Assembly (NCBI GenBank): GCA_016098155.1
Contig: JAAAJB010000323.1
Location: forward strand, 1-40,973
DNA length: 40,973 bases
Origin: Actinomortierella ambigua
Lineage: Eukaryota > Mortierellomycota > Mortierellomycetes > Mortierellales > Mortierellaceae
Reading direction: 5' to 3'
In this document: positions 10,214 through 20,235 of the stretch, one piece after another
Numbering within the stretch: position 1 is the first letter of the stretch
How the letters are laid out: each line of letters begins with the position of its first letter
Program-made: the position numbers and the translations under genes
Notes under the pieces: model-generated
Seen by the model: the letters and a program-made list of their open reading frames with translations, nothing else
Databases searched by the model: none
What the model was told of the DNA's origin: nothing

Positions 10214-11340
10214 TTAATCAGGAGCGTTCACATTCCCCTCCACTTCTCCCTTGCATGTCGCGTAAGGGGAGACTATGTCGGTTTGGAGGAAGAGAAGGAG
10301 GATGTCGCATTGCTTGTAGACAGATGCAGATCGTGCTTGTCCGCGTTCACGGAGGGAGGCTCCATGTTCGAGGGCTGTCGAATCGGAAGAGCTGACGAGA
10401 TGGCTTTCCGCATTGGAGGAGAAGGAAGGGGCATCGGCATACGTTGAGTCGCTGGAGTACAATTGGAGGCGGATGGCAGGATGACGGCTGAACATGACGG
10501 CGAGAGGAGGATATAGGGCGTTGGAGGGTGGAAGGGCGTATCTCGATCGAATGAAAATCGTTGTCGTCGTTTCGTCTCAACAGAGGTTGGGTTCAAAGTA
10601 CATGATGGGCGGCACCTCACGGCAGATCGGAGGATTGGCGGATGGAGGAGAGGAGGATGGAGGCAGCTCTGTCAATGGATCGCGTGCAGCTACCTCTTCT
10701 GCTTAACATGTCGTTCGTTGTTTCACAGGAGGTCAAATGACGCCAGGAGGAGTGACGGAGGAGATCAGTACTGGCGAACTTGTTGAGACGCTGGGGGTGG
10801 GAAAGAGACGCATGCGAGGACGCTATTATTTTTTGCCGCGAGCTAGCGAGGAGCTGGAGGGGACGGCTGCAAATGTATTGTTCTCTGCGCTACTACTCAG
10901 AGATCGACTTGATCGAAGCATTTCTGGCTTGTCGGGCCTGCTGGGTAGATCTTTCCTCTTCGTCTTCTCCAGGCGTTGTCACCCAGGTCCTTTGCTCTTC
11001 CGCTGCACAAACTCTGACGCGATCTTGATTGTGTACCAGCACATTCGGACAGGAAGGACATGTGCAAAGAAGAGCAGGCAGGTAGTGGTCGTTGGGCATT
11101 TCAACACTGGAAGGTCTGCCTCCCTCCTTCCCGAGGTGGTTCCTGAATCGACACGACAACACAGGTTTCACTGCCCCACATCAGGAGTTTTGTTGGTATG
11201 GAGAGCACCTCGTTCTCCACAAGGCGTCAAAGTGTGAACAAAGGTCATTTCATTCGATGGCAATGGCCAGGGCGTATATGATCTACATTGGAATACGTAT
11301 AGTTTGGCGCTCAGAACAGACATGAGAGTCGGTGTGCCGC
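10214..11340 (-). other. Unresolved coding-like region (possible unrecognised gene or relic)
   Basis: Minus-strand frames here have the Ser/Pro-rich, low-complexity composition of fungal protein tails. The frame from about 10705 down to 10214 reads EEVAARDPLTELPPSSS and IMYFEPNLC, then meets one in-frame TGA near 10577. It stays open to another stop at 10214. Upstream on the same strand are possible N-terminal pieces: MSVLSAKLYVFQC starting near 11323, and a frame with LLCTCPSCPNVL near 11041-11075. Plausible splice sites exist, but I could not chain the pieces into one continuous protein. The region would be divergent from the SGNH gene at 11480. It could be a real intron-rich gene, a pseudogene, or long noncoding sequence. 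The plus-strand frames over the same bases look like shadows rich in Gly and Arg. Confidence 0.3.
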
Positions 11341-11479
11341 AGAGATTCTCTCTGGAAAATAAAAATGCCATCGTGTGAGAGCATCGACTTGCTCAGACGA
11401 CCTAATCATTTGTTCTACATTTACTCTGCCCTCCCTCCCCTCCTCCCCCCTTTTTTTTGCCAAACAATTGCACGCAATC

Positions 11480-12785
11480 ATGGAGGCCATTGCAGAAATA
11501 GGTCGCCAGATGAAGACCTTCTTTGTCGTCCTGGCTTTCTACGTCAAACTCGGCTTCCTTCATCTCGCAAGGGTAAAAACAAAGTTTTATTGTTTGTGTA
11601 TTGACGCAGGGTCTCTTTTTTATCTTTTTGGACCCTCGCATACTCAGGATCACTTGGAGAATTCTCATAGACTCGTCTTTGTTTTTTCTCATAGTGGTAT
11701 GAGCCAAAGCTTCGCAAGAATGGTAAATACAACCACACAATCGTTGTTCTTGGCGATGATCACGCCATGGGATTGGGCGACTATACGAGCCTGGTGACAG
11801 GATCCGGTTTGACGTCCAAGGTCGCAAAGGAGATTGCCAAGGAGAGATCCATCCGTCAGTCATGGCAGGTCTTCAACCGTGGCGAGTATCACACGTCATC
11901 TGAGGACTGGCTGCTTGCCGCCGATTCGGTCAGTGTTTTAGACGGGAATGATAACATAGAGCTGGAGAATAATTCGACGCGTGGTGTAGAACTCACATTC
12001 TTTTGAGCGGTTTTTTTTCTCATTCTAGAAACGGTTAGAGAAGCCCAGTTTGCTCGCGAGGACATTGGATGACCCAAAAATGACCAAGGCTGATATTGTC
12101 ATCATTCTCCTTGGATCGTATGATGTTCAGTAAGTTCATTGACAGCCCGCGGGCGCGGATAGGTGCAGAACAAACATCGCAAGTCCTCGGATTTTTCGGC
12201 CTTACTGACATCCCCCTTTCCTGTCGCGGGAAAATCACAGGCAACGCGGGCCTAATTCTATAACGCCTGAAGACACGGTTCGGAACCTGGAATTGATCTG
12301 TCAGGCCATTCAGCGTCACAGCAACGGCAAAAAATCCATATATCTCTCGACGATCCCAACAGCAGGTGACCAATATTTCCTATCAGATGCGCAACAAGAG
12401 GAAAATAAGCAGCGCAACCGTCTTATAGAGAAATATGCCGCAAAGTATGTACTCTGCGGAGTAGTATGGGATTATTTGTACTTGCAAATCTCTTCTTCGA
12501 CCCTTTTTTTCTTTTGGAAGTGATCATGCGGTGCTAACATATACCTTTGTCCCTATTTCTCACCAAACCCATTCCTCCTGTAGCAATGAGGATGGCGTGT
12601 TCCTGGGTGTGCAAGTTGATCACTACGAAAATTTTGAATTCAGACGGAAGAATCTCTACTGGAAGGATGGCCGCCATTTTTCAGACATTGGGTATACCAA
12701 ACTGGCCAAAGACTACTTCCCATTGATCAAGTCGGACATGATCAAGCGCGAGTTTTCTCTCTACCGACGTGATCTCGGTCTATAA
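11480..12785 (+). CDS. SGNH/GDSL-fold protein with altered catalytic motifs
   Basis: Exons: 11480..11572, 11695..11928, 12029..12129, 12241..12444, 12584..12785, encoding 277 aa. All four introns are GT..AG and the frame joins cleanly. The N-terminus has a hydrophobic stretch (TFFVVLAFYVKLGFL) that may be a signal anchor. The fold is suggested by VVLGDDHAMGLGD at block I, IVIILLGSYDV at block III, and DGRHFSDIGYTKLA at block V, which keeps the Asp-x-x-His pair (D239, H242). In active GDSL hydrolases block I reads GDS, with Ser as nucleophile, and block III contains GxND. Here the Ser is replaced by Asp (about residue 53) and the block III Asn by Tyr. Known SGNH members act as esterases or lipases, but this one may be inactive, altered in chemistry, or a binding protein. 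The start is the first ATG with a coding exon. It is convergent with the RBM42-like gene. Confidence 0.75.
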
Positions 12786-12950
12786 TCTTTTTGGTTATAT
12801 ATATATATTCTCGTATACACATGCCGGAAGGATATAAAATGGTTATTTTCTAAGCAGATGTGTTTAATGAAAGGTTGCAGTCGGAAAATGATAAAGATGA
12901 AAAAGTTGCGCGGACAGGGATGGATGGGTTGAAAGGAGAGGGGAGATGCT

Positions 12951-14017
12951 CTACTTGCCAGAATTGTTCAGTTGCTTCACCTTGTAGGGCTTTGCGCGCT
13001 CTTTCTTCTTGAGTTCGGGTTCGATAGTCTTTAGTTGGGATGCCTCTCGCACAATCTCCACATTCCTGTCCTTCCACTGACTCTTACGAAGCTTGATTGG
13101 ACGGTTGCCAACATATTTGCCTATTCCACCATGTCATTTAAGATAGATACAATAAAAATATGAGTCAGTCTCATGGTAGTCGGATGGCGATTCCTCTGAA
13201 AGTGCGACATCTCTTTTTGCAAGATGGGCAGCATACCATTCATCTCCTTTGCGGCCTTGACATAGTCGTCTGGATCCTTGAAACTAATAAATCCATATCC
13301 TTTGCTTTTTGTGGTCTTCTTGTCACGGATCACCTTTGCTTTTAATAAGGAGGGATATTTGGAAAAGGCCTTGGTAAGAACTTCGTCCGTCACTTCATTG
13401 CCAAGGTCGCCTGCAAACAGTCGAAAGTCGTCTAATTTAATCGCGGGAAAAAAATAAGAGAAAAGGAGTCAGCATTCCATTTTTACTTGCATTGATACAT
13501 TTTTCTGCCTTGCTCGCTTACGCCCAACAGAACACGTACTGTCATCAAACTCTAGGAGCGATGGATCCGACCAAACTTGACCAGCGGCCTTGCGAATGAC
13601 AGTGGAAGCGGCCTTATCTTGCTCGGCCTTCGCCTCTGCCTCTGCCTGTAGCCGTGCCGCCTCCTCCTCCTCCGCCTGCTTCTTGGGATCTACAAAGAGG
13701 CTGTTATAGTCTGGAGTGGGTTCGGCGTAAGGCGCCTGGTAAGCAGCTTGCTGGTAATGGTGCCCGCCAAAGCGGCGTGCTCCTCGTCCTCGTCCTCCTC
13801 CGCCATAGTAGTGACCAGTCGTAGCTCCATGATAGCCTCCTGCAGAGTACGATGAATAGGCGTCGGCGGCACCTGTTCCAGCAGGTATTGTGGCCGCAGG
13901 GTCTGTTGAAGCAGCTGCAAGAGAAGGGTCATAGACGTAGCCTAGCGATGTCCAGTAGGCAATCTCTTCTGCCGAAAGTGCAGGGTTTCCGCCAGCTGCT
14001 GATGGTGCCCCCGACAT
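12951..14017 (-). CDS. RBM42-like RNA-binding protein (single RRM)
   Basis: Exons on the minus strand: 14017..13540, 13431..13237, 13120..12951, encoding 280 aa. Both introns are GT..AG. The N-terminal half is low complexity, rich in Ala, Gly and Tyr with an RGRGARRFGG patch, followed by an acidic/Ala helix (AEEEEAARLQAEAEAKAE). The C-terminal half is one RRM. RNP2 is LFAGDL (about 164-169) and RNP1 is KGYGFISF (about 203-210). The segment GDLGNEVTDEVLTKAF and the post-RRM motif GNRPIKLRKSQWKDR are diagnostic of the RBM42 family, which in animals binds spliceosomal and mRNA partners. The start ATG at 14017 is followed by the family-typical ALSAEEIAYWTSLGYVYD. A nuclear role in RNA processing is inferred from the family. 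Confidence 0.88.
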
Positions 14018-14213
14018 GCTGTTGCAACTGAAAATGTGATTAGGGGAAGTGTGATGTGTGACAATGCCTCGCTAATGTGTGGGTTGTGACTGCAAACGAG
14101 GGAGTGCTCTCTGCTGCCTTGTTGGAGCAGAGACAGAAAGGAGAGGAGGTCCAAGAGGTCTTGGTGGGGTGTGGGGAGAACGGTGCTCTCTCTCTCTCTC
14201 ATAACATCTCATC

Positions 14214-15619
14214 ATGTCGACCAGCACCCCATCGCCCCCCATCGACGGCCAAGACGAGGCGCAGGACCAGTTCCCAGAGCCTCCCATCTGGGCAGCAGCA
14301 GGAACAACAACAGCAACAACAACAACAACGGCAGGCACACAGGACTCGACCGCCACGCCCGCCCCCCCACCAACCTACGACCCCACCAAATTGGCTTCCA
14401 CCCCTGCCGCGCCCAAGCCGCGCAAGAACAACCGTATCTCCGTACTTGCCTACCCAACAACGACAACACCACCACCACCTGGAGCCGGAACGGTCTCGCC
14501 ACCTCTCGCCACCTCGTCTCCTGGCCTGCCCCTTCCCTCGCAGGGCAGTCGTATCGGCGGAGGGCCCCTTGGACTGCATGGCTCTCGCGTAGGATCTGGC
14601 TTGCCCCTCCAGCCTTCACCATCGCCCACACCTTCCGCCAACAAACCACCGCTGGCACCGCCTCCTCGCGCCAGTGGCACCACTGCCGCCGCACCTGTAA
14701 ACCTGGCTGATTTGCCACCTTCGGCTTCGACGACTCCTGCTCCTCCCACAGCCCCCAAGGGCGATTTCCGGAATGCCGAGATTTTGCACCACTGGAATGA
14801 CCCACCAACAAAGGTATGAGAAAAGAGACAAGGAAGAAGAAGAAGATAAAAAAAAACCAGGCATCGCCGACCTTTCTTCGTTTTTGCACCAAAGGGCTTC
14901 TAGGTCATTGGATGAGCTTGCTCTGGAGAAACAAGAAAGCGTTATTGGAGAAGAGCAAATCCAGCACAAAGAGCTCAGCAAATCACACTCACTGACATGG
15001 TTGATTCCCACCTGGTATTCAATTTTTTTTTTATCTGATAGATCTTTGAGAAGAAATCTGGTGCTGACGAGGCAGCGGCATTTGACTTTGGACCGATGAA
15101 GCACAAGCTGTCCACTCTTGTCGAGACTTGCTCCTCCAAAGTGTCTGTAAGTGATGCGGAGATTAATTTTTGTGTGTGTCTATCGTTTACCTACGAAAAG
15201 TTTTTTTTGTATGCCATGCATGGGGCAATATGGCAGTGAGCCATTTTTTACTAGGGGCAACACCCCCCTTCCTCCTCCTCTCTTCCTTTCTGACCATACC
15301 AACCCAAACTTTTTTTGTGTTCCCAAAAAAACCATCTTTATAGGCTGCTCAAAAGCGTATGTTTGAGGACACACAGAAACGCCTTCAGGCGTTGCTGGAA
15401 CAGATGGACAAGGGCACGGTTAAGGACCGTGTGCGCCTGCCGCTGGGCGAGATGATTGATGCGCTCTGGCAGGGCAACTATGCTGGCGCACTGACCATCC
15501 ATGGCAAGCTGATGCAGACGGACTTTGACAGTGAGGGTCGTTGGCTGTTGGGCTTCAAGCGCCTGACGGACCTTGCCCAGTCGTTGGCGATCAAGGGCAA
15601 AGAAGAGGACTCTTCGTGA
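14214..15619 (+). CDS. SRA1/Sec31 C-terminal-domain protein
   Basis: Exons: 14214..14813, 15042..15146, 15344..15619, encoding 326 aa. Introns are GT..AG in phase 0. The first ~200 residues are Pro/Ser/Thr-rich and disordered, including runs of ACAACA-type Thr codons. The C-terminal ~110 residues form a helical domain: KHKLSTLVETCSSKVSAAQ, then RLPLGEMIDALWQGNYAGAL, then GRWLLGFKRLTDLAQSL. This matches the domain shared by steroid receptor RNA activator protein (SRA1) and the C-terminus of the COPII coat protein Sec31. There is no WD40 beta-propeller, so this is not Sec31 itself. The short Pro-rich plus C-terminal-domain layout is that of SRA1. Whether it works in transcription or in coat assembly cannot be told from sequence. 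It is separated by ~200 bp from the start of the RBM42-like gene, with the two arranged head to head. Confidence 0.8.
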
Positions 15620-15902
15620 TTTCTTCATCGCCACTGCTGTAAACACATAGCGGCAAACAATGAGAAGGATGCTTGCAGGCCTCGTTTTTGTTTTTTCTCT
15701 CCCACTCACGGATCATAATAGAGAGTCAAGGACAAAAAAATAAATAAAGGGAGACGAGTATGAAGGGCAGGTGCACAGACATGATCAATTTCTATGCTGC
15801 AAAGTTCACGTGGTGTTGGTGTTCGATCGGCTCGTACCCGAAATTTATTTCGAGTATTTCGTTCTGTGTTTCCTCCATTACATCAACCTACAACACATTG
15901 TC

Positions 15903-16968
15903 ATGAAGGTCATTGGTTTGACGGGAGGCATTGCATCAGGTAAGAAGGCATTGCATCAGGTAAGAAGGCATTCACAAGAGAGAATTAGAAGAGCAGAGAG
16001 GAGAAGAATGCTGTACCGTTCTTCGTTCTCCTTGTGCCCTCCACTCCTTACCTTTTCCCTAACCGACCCAAACCCCTCTATTCTTCCCTAACACTTTAGG
16101 CAAGTCTACGGTCTCCAGGACGGCACAGTCGCTCGGAATCCCCGTGATCGACTGCGACATCCTTGCCCGCAAAGTGGTGGAGCCTGGCCAAGGTGCCTAC
16201 AAGAAACTCGTGGCCCGCTACGGCACCAAGATCTTGGTTGGAGAGACATTGGGCAATCCGATGGAGCGCCCAAAGCTTGGTGCCATCATCTTCCACGACG
16301 AAAAGGAACGACGGGCCGTCAATGGCATCATCCACCCGGAGGTGGCCAAAGAGGTCTTCAAGGCTTTATGGCACCACTGGATCCGTGCCGAGCCGATGGT
16401 CATTGTCGATGTTCCCTTGCTGCTTGAGGGTGATCTTTGGCGCTTCATGAGTCGCGTCATTGTCGTCTATTGGTATGGAATTGAAAGACAGGAAGTAGGA
16501 TGGGACATTGGGGGAGGGGGTTTTTTTTGTATGTGTGTGTGTTCTGACAGTTCGCTTGCTTCTCCTCCCTCTTCCTCACCTTCCCTCGTCGTGGACATCA
16601 ACAAAACAATCATTAGCCCTCAGGAGGTCCAATTGGAACGCATCCTGTCGCGCGACGGCCTGTCGGTCGAGGACGCACAGGCGCGGATCAATGCTCAGCG
16701 GCCGCTGATCGAGAAGGTCGAATATGCAGACCATGTGATCTACAACACTTCGGATCTCGAGACGCTGAACCAACAGACTGTGGCCTTGCTTCGTCAACTG
16801 CAACCAAGCTCAATCTGGACCTACCTGAACCTGATCCCGCCCATCACCCTCATCACGGCTTCTTGGGAGCTTCTACGGAGGCATATGAAGGGCGATCCAC
16901 GGAAAATGAAATTGAGCAACAAGACCACAGCAGATGCTGGTGGAAGGACGCCAGCTCATGCCGCTTAG
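15903..16968 (+). CDS. Dephospho-CoA kinase
   Basis: Catalyses the last step of coenzyme A synthesis, ATP-dependent 3'-phosphorylation of dephospho-CoA. Exons: 15903..15939, 16100..16472, 16617..16968, encoding 253 aa. The P-loop GLTGGIASGKST (residues 5-16) is split by intron 1. DCDILARKVVEPGQGAY and the lid-side segment PQEVQLERILSRDGLSVEDA are typical of the CoaE/Cab5/DCAKD family. RPLIEKVEYADHVIYN is the expected helix-strand near the C-terminus. After the core comes a hydrophobic segment (LNLIPPITLITASW) and a basic tail, reminiscent of the membrane-associated animal DCAKD. Membrane attachment is an inference. The first ATG gives the exact family start, MKVIGLTGG. The intron 1 donor lies in a 20-bp tandem duplication described separately. 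AATAAA follows at 16977. Confidence 0.93.
15927..15972 (+). repeat. 20-bp tandem duplication carrying two copies of a 5' splice site
   Basis: GGCATTGCATCAGGTAAGAA occurs at 15927-15946 and again at 15947-15966, followed by a partial third copy (GGCATT). Each copy spans the exon 1/intron 1 border of the dephospho-CoA kinase gene and carries an identical CAG|GTAAGAA donor. Using the upstream donor (15940) restores the P-loop. Using the downstream donor (15960) would add 20 nt and shift the frame. Confidence 0.92.
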
Positions 16969-17319
16969 ACCTGACAATAAAGAAAACAAAACAAAAAGGT
17001 GCTTATCATTCTACTTTACTCTACACGCATCTATTTTACCAGAAATCTCTTTTGTTTCACCTATGAAATGCTAGCGCATGTCTTTTCCTTTTGTGAGCAT
17101 GGGATGGAGCACAAGGAACGCAATTGTGGTCTTGGATAGCAAAGTTTTTTTTTATTGTTCCTGGCGAGCAGAGGAGCAGTTTCATTATATGTTTTTTTTT
17201 TGTTGTTGTTGATGCAGGATGCAAGCGAGTGAGGGAGGTAAAGATAGCGAGTGTGTGTGGATGTGGGTGTGTACAAATTTTTGGGGGTAGGAGAGGGTGG
17301 CAGGTTTGTTTTCTGCTTT
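16969..17319. other. Convergent 3' flanks of dephospho-CoA kinase and Rae1
   Basis: Holds two 3' untranslated regions, with AATAAA on the plus strand at 16977, T-runs near 17144 and 17192, and a GT-rich tract at 17250-17275. No coding exon seen. Confidence 0.6.
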
Positions 17320-18876
17320 TTACCGCTTCCGCGGCTTGATATCGGCCTCGTTCACAGACTTGAGCATAATCTTGTTCTGAGTACCCTGCTGAGCGCCCGA
17401 GTGACCCTTGTGCCAGTCATAGCCAACGCCATAAGCGAAAATGTTGCCCTTGGAATTGAAGCATGAGGCAGCGATGGGCTGATTGACCTTATCAAAGACC
17501 TTGAGCTTCTGCTTTGCATCCTTGTCCCAAAAGACGATACCGCCATCGCCGCCAGCGGTCGAAAACGTGCCAAAGACCGGGTTCCACTGGATACTGTTGA
17601 CAGGGTAGATCGTCGCCTTGTCCCGATGCGTCGTACCTCCCTCGCGATGGCATCGGAACGAGAAATTGCCGCCTTGGTCCTTGTCTTCGACATATTGAAT
17701 CGCCACTCGGCCCTCGATCGATCCAACGGCGAAACCGGATGCGTTCGGGAAACACGATATTGTCCTGGTTTGCCACTTGAGCGGTGATTGCATCGTCTTG
17801 AACGGTTGCGACGGGTTGTTGAGATTGTAGATCAGGATGTGGCGCTCGGCCGTGCCGGCCACCATCAACATGCCAACCGCGTCCATCGTGTATAGCCTCT
17901 CGGGCAGCGCTACCGTTGTCACGGGTGCCTGTTGGCGTAAATCCCAGTACTTGATACGAAAAATAATGACAGCAGTAGCATTGTTAGGACAATAAATAAA
18001 TACGTAATAAAACAAAGAAAAGGAAAGAGGGGTCTGTACGGACTAAAAGTCCCAGAGATGTCAATTCAAAGCAAGCAATTTCATTTCTTTTTGCTATCGA
18101 CTTACTTTGATAGTCTTATCCCAGCTTCCTGTGGCGAGAATTGGGCCGTCGACCCAGCGAACCTCCTTGATTGGTGCGTCGTGCTGTGCGACCACTTGCG
18201 ACTGTCCAGTAGTGATATCAAACATCTTGGCCTGCTTGTCTGCACCTCCCGATGCGATCTTGGTGCCATCCTTATTACGAGTAGGGAAGCAAGGAGCGAT
18301 ATGTTAGACGTTTGAATTACATAGTTCTTACATCTGATAATTCTTTCATCCACGGAATAGTACGACACGCGTGAAAGAACGATAAAAAAAAAGTGAGAGA
18401 AAACATACTCGGCTCCATGCCACCGACAGTGCAGGTGCGTCGTGCGAGTACATGGACTTTGCTACGCTTGTTCCGTTAGCCTGGATCTCATAGATGCGAA
18501 CCTATTAATGGGAAAAAACAAAACAATGCAAGGGGGGAGGAGATAAGAAACTGATTTGGAATATCACTCTCCTACTGTGCAGCTGACATTGACAAACGCG
18601 TTCATACATTGTTATCCCAAGAGCTAGCGGCCAGTAGATCTGCCTGAGGAGAGAAAGCCAGACCGGAGATGGCATCGGTAGGGCCGGGAGTGACCTAGAA
18701 AAAAAATCGAATTTATCGCGCAGAGGAATAGTGGGTTAGGGGAGAGGCGCTTGGTAGTTCAGAAAAGGGGGAGTGAGCCAAGAAAGGAGCACACAGTGTT
18801 TTGTTACGAACGCGTTGAATGAAGGGTCTCAACTTGCCTCGATGTCTGGGCTTGCGTTTACGGTACCAACATTCAT
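17320..18876 (-). CDS. RAE1: mRNA export factor Rae1/Gle2 (WD40 beta-propeller)
   Basis: Nuclear-pore-associated WD40 protein that works with Nup98-type nucleoporins in mRNA export and in spindle control. Exons on the minus strand: 18876..18838, 18694..18608, 18501..18409, 18270..18106, 17949..17320, encoding 337 aa, close to the usual ~350-370. The order is typical: SGLAFSPQADLLAASSWDNN, VRIYEI, SVAWSRDGTKIASGGADKQ, ILATGSWDKTIKYWDLR, GFAVGSIEGRVAIQYV, FSFRCHREG (shared by Rae1 and Bub3) and YPVNSIQWNPVFGTFSTAGG, ending NEADIKPRKR. The large last exon is contiguous. Intron 1 appears to use a GC donor (GAG|GCAAGT); the other introns are GT..AG. The start ATG at 18876 gives MNVGTVNASPDIE before the first blade. 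Divergent from the GSKIP-domain gene. Confidence 0.93.
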
Positions 18877-19251
18877 GGTTGCGAAAATGACTAGCTGTGG
18901 AGAGTTGTGGGGAGTTCTGTGGTAATGAGAATACGTGAGGCCCAACAGAAGTGAATGGAGGCCAAGAGAGGGGAAGGGTTAAGTTTCTGCCAGCAGCAGC
19001 AACAAAAAAACAAAAGGTGACTGTTATAAAAGACATTTCTCTTCAGGCTGAGCTTTTGTCTCGGTAGGCGCGGACGGTAAGAGCTCCATTTTTTTCGCAC
19101 TTTCTTGTTTCTCCCATCTTTTGCTGACAAAGCCAAGCAGACAAACAGCAAGCAAACGCGCAAACGATTCAATTGAACGATCAAGAGAGTAGACAAGAAA
19201 ACAAGAACGAAAGCGCAGTCTACCTTTTCCCCTTTCTATCCTATCTGAACA
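18877..19251. promoter_or_regulatory. Shared intergenic region between divergent Rae1 and GSKIP-domain genes
   Basis: A 375-bp gap separates the two start codons, which point away from each other. It must contain both promoters. I see no TATA box or other named element. Confidence 0.5.
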
Positions 19252-19746
19252 ATGGAATTGCCCGATCTGGCCCTCTACAAAGAAGGTCTCGACGTTACCT
19301 CATTCCCACTGGTCGTCGACAAGGTCCTGTCGGATCAAGGCGCCGTTGAGCAGTGCCATATCGCCCTCGTCACGCTCGAGGGCGAGTCTGTCCGTATCCA
19401 GCTCGACTCTCAAGGTTTCCATATCATCGACTCTTCAACACCCTACACGCCCGCTGCCCTCCTGAAAACAGCTGCGGCAGATGAGATCCCATCAAAGTCG
19501 CCGCCTTCGTCGACTTCTTCGCCCTCTATTTCTTTGTGCTCCGTCCCAACGGCCTTGGCACGGCAGGAAGAGGCGCGGTCGGGTTTCGTGTATGAAACCA
19601 TCGAATCCCTGCTGATGGCTCTCAGCCCCCGTTTCGAGGCCTATTTCGGCGACGAGCTCAGTGCCCGACTCGACGCCATCGATTGGTCTGCCCCTCCACG
19701 CTGGCATAGGACGGACTCGGGTTCGGAGGAAGACAATCAGGAGTGA
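19252..19746 (+). CDS. GSKIP-domain protein
   Basis: A single uninterrupted exon encoding 164 aa. It resembles the GSKIP domain, best known from GSK3-beta interaction protein and from the N-terminus of clustered-mitochondria (CLU) family proteins. The supporting stretches are VTLEGESVRIQLDSQGFHII (strand-strand), and after a Ser/Pro-rich insert of ~35 residues (PSKSPPSSTSSPSISLCS), GFVYETIESLLMALSPRFEA then YFGDELSARLDAI. The pairing of a 'T.EG..Y.L.L...GF.V' strand with an 'ETIESLL..LSP.Y...FG..L...L' helix is the family signature. The rest of the protein is short and ends in an acidic SGSEEDNQE tail. In animals the domain docks GSK3 and PKA regulatory subunits. Whether this protein does so is unknown. 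The start is the first ATG, with no upstream in-frame alternative. Confidence 0.75.
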   Translation: MELPDLALYKEGLDVTSFPLVVDKVLSDQGAVEQCHIALVTLEGESVRIQLDSQGFHIIDSSTPYTPAALLKTAAADEIPSKSPPSSTSSPSISLCSVPTALARQEEARSGFVYETIESLLMALSPRFEAYFGDELSARLDAIDWSAPPRWHRTDSGSEEDNQE

Positions 19747-20235
19747 AGAGAGCTGAACTGATAAACAATGGTCATGCATCTCAGGTCACCACTTTTCCCC
19801 GCAAAGTTTTTTTCAAGAAAAAACTGCTCTATACCACTTCACTCTTCCTGTGGGCACTTTCATTTTTTTTATTGATGGTAGGGAGAAAAAAGCGTGACAA
19901 TGGAGATATTCTCTTTTGCTCCCACGTACTCAGATATGTGGTACTCTTGAGAGTAAATATGAAAAGGAAACTATGATACAAGGCGGATGAAAGGAAAGAG
20001 CGGGAAGGGAATGCAGCGATATGCAAGGAAAATCGGTATAAAGAAATGACAAGAGTCATGTATGTAATTTTTTTTTCGTGAAGCTCGGCGATAGCCAAAC
20101 CCATGTCCATGTTGTTGTCGGTATCTTTGTCGATCCTCCAGTTGGCGGAGCGCCTCTGGCGGCAGGCAGGTTCGTCCCGATCCAAAGTTGGCGCGAGGAC
20201 GGTTGCCCGCATTCTGATCCGGTGACAAGACTCGA
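19747..20235. other. Convergent 3' flanks of the GSKIP-domain and kinase genes
   Basis: Contains 3' untranslated sequence of both genes, with T-runs at about 19865 and 20068. The open frames on either strand are low-quality shadows. No gene seen. Confidence 0.55.

Noticed and set aside
14199..14892. Long minus-strand frames opposite the SRA1-domain gene, including poly-Cys/Leu runs
   Set aside because: They are shadows of the Thr/Pro-rich exon on the plus strand. The plus-strand exons have matching splice sites and a recognisable C-terminal domain.
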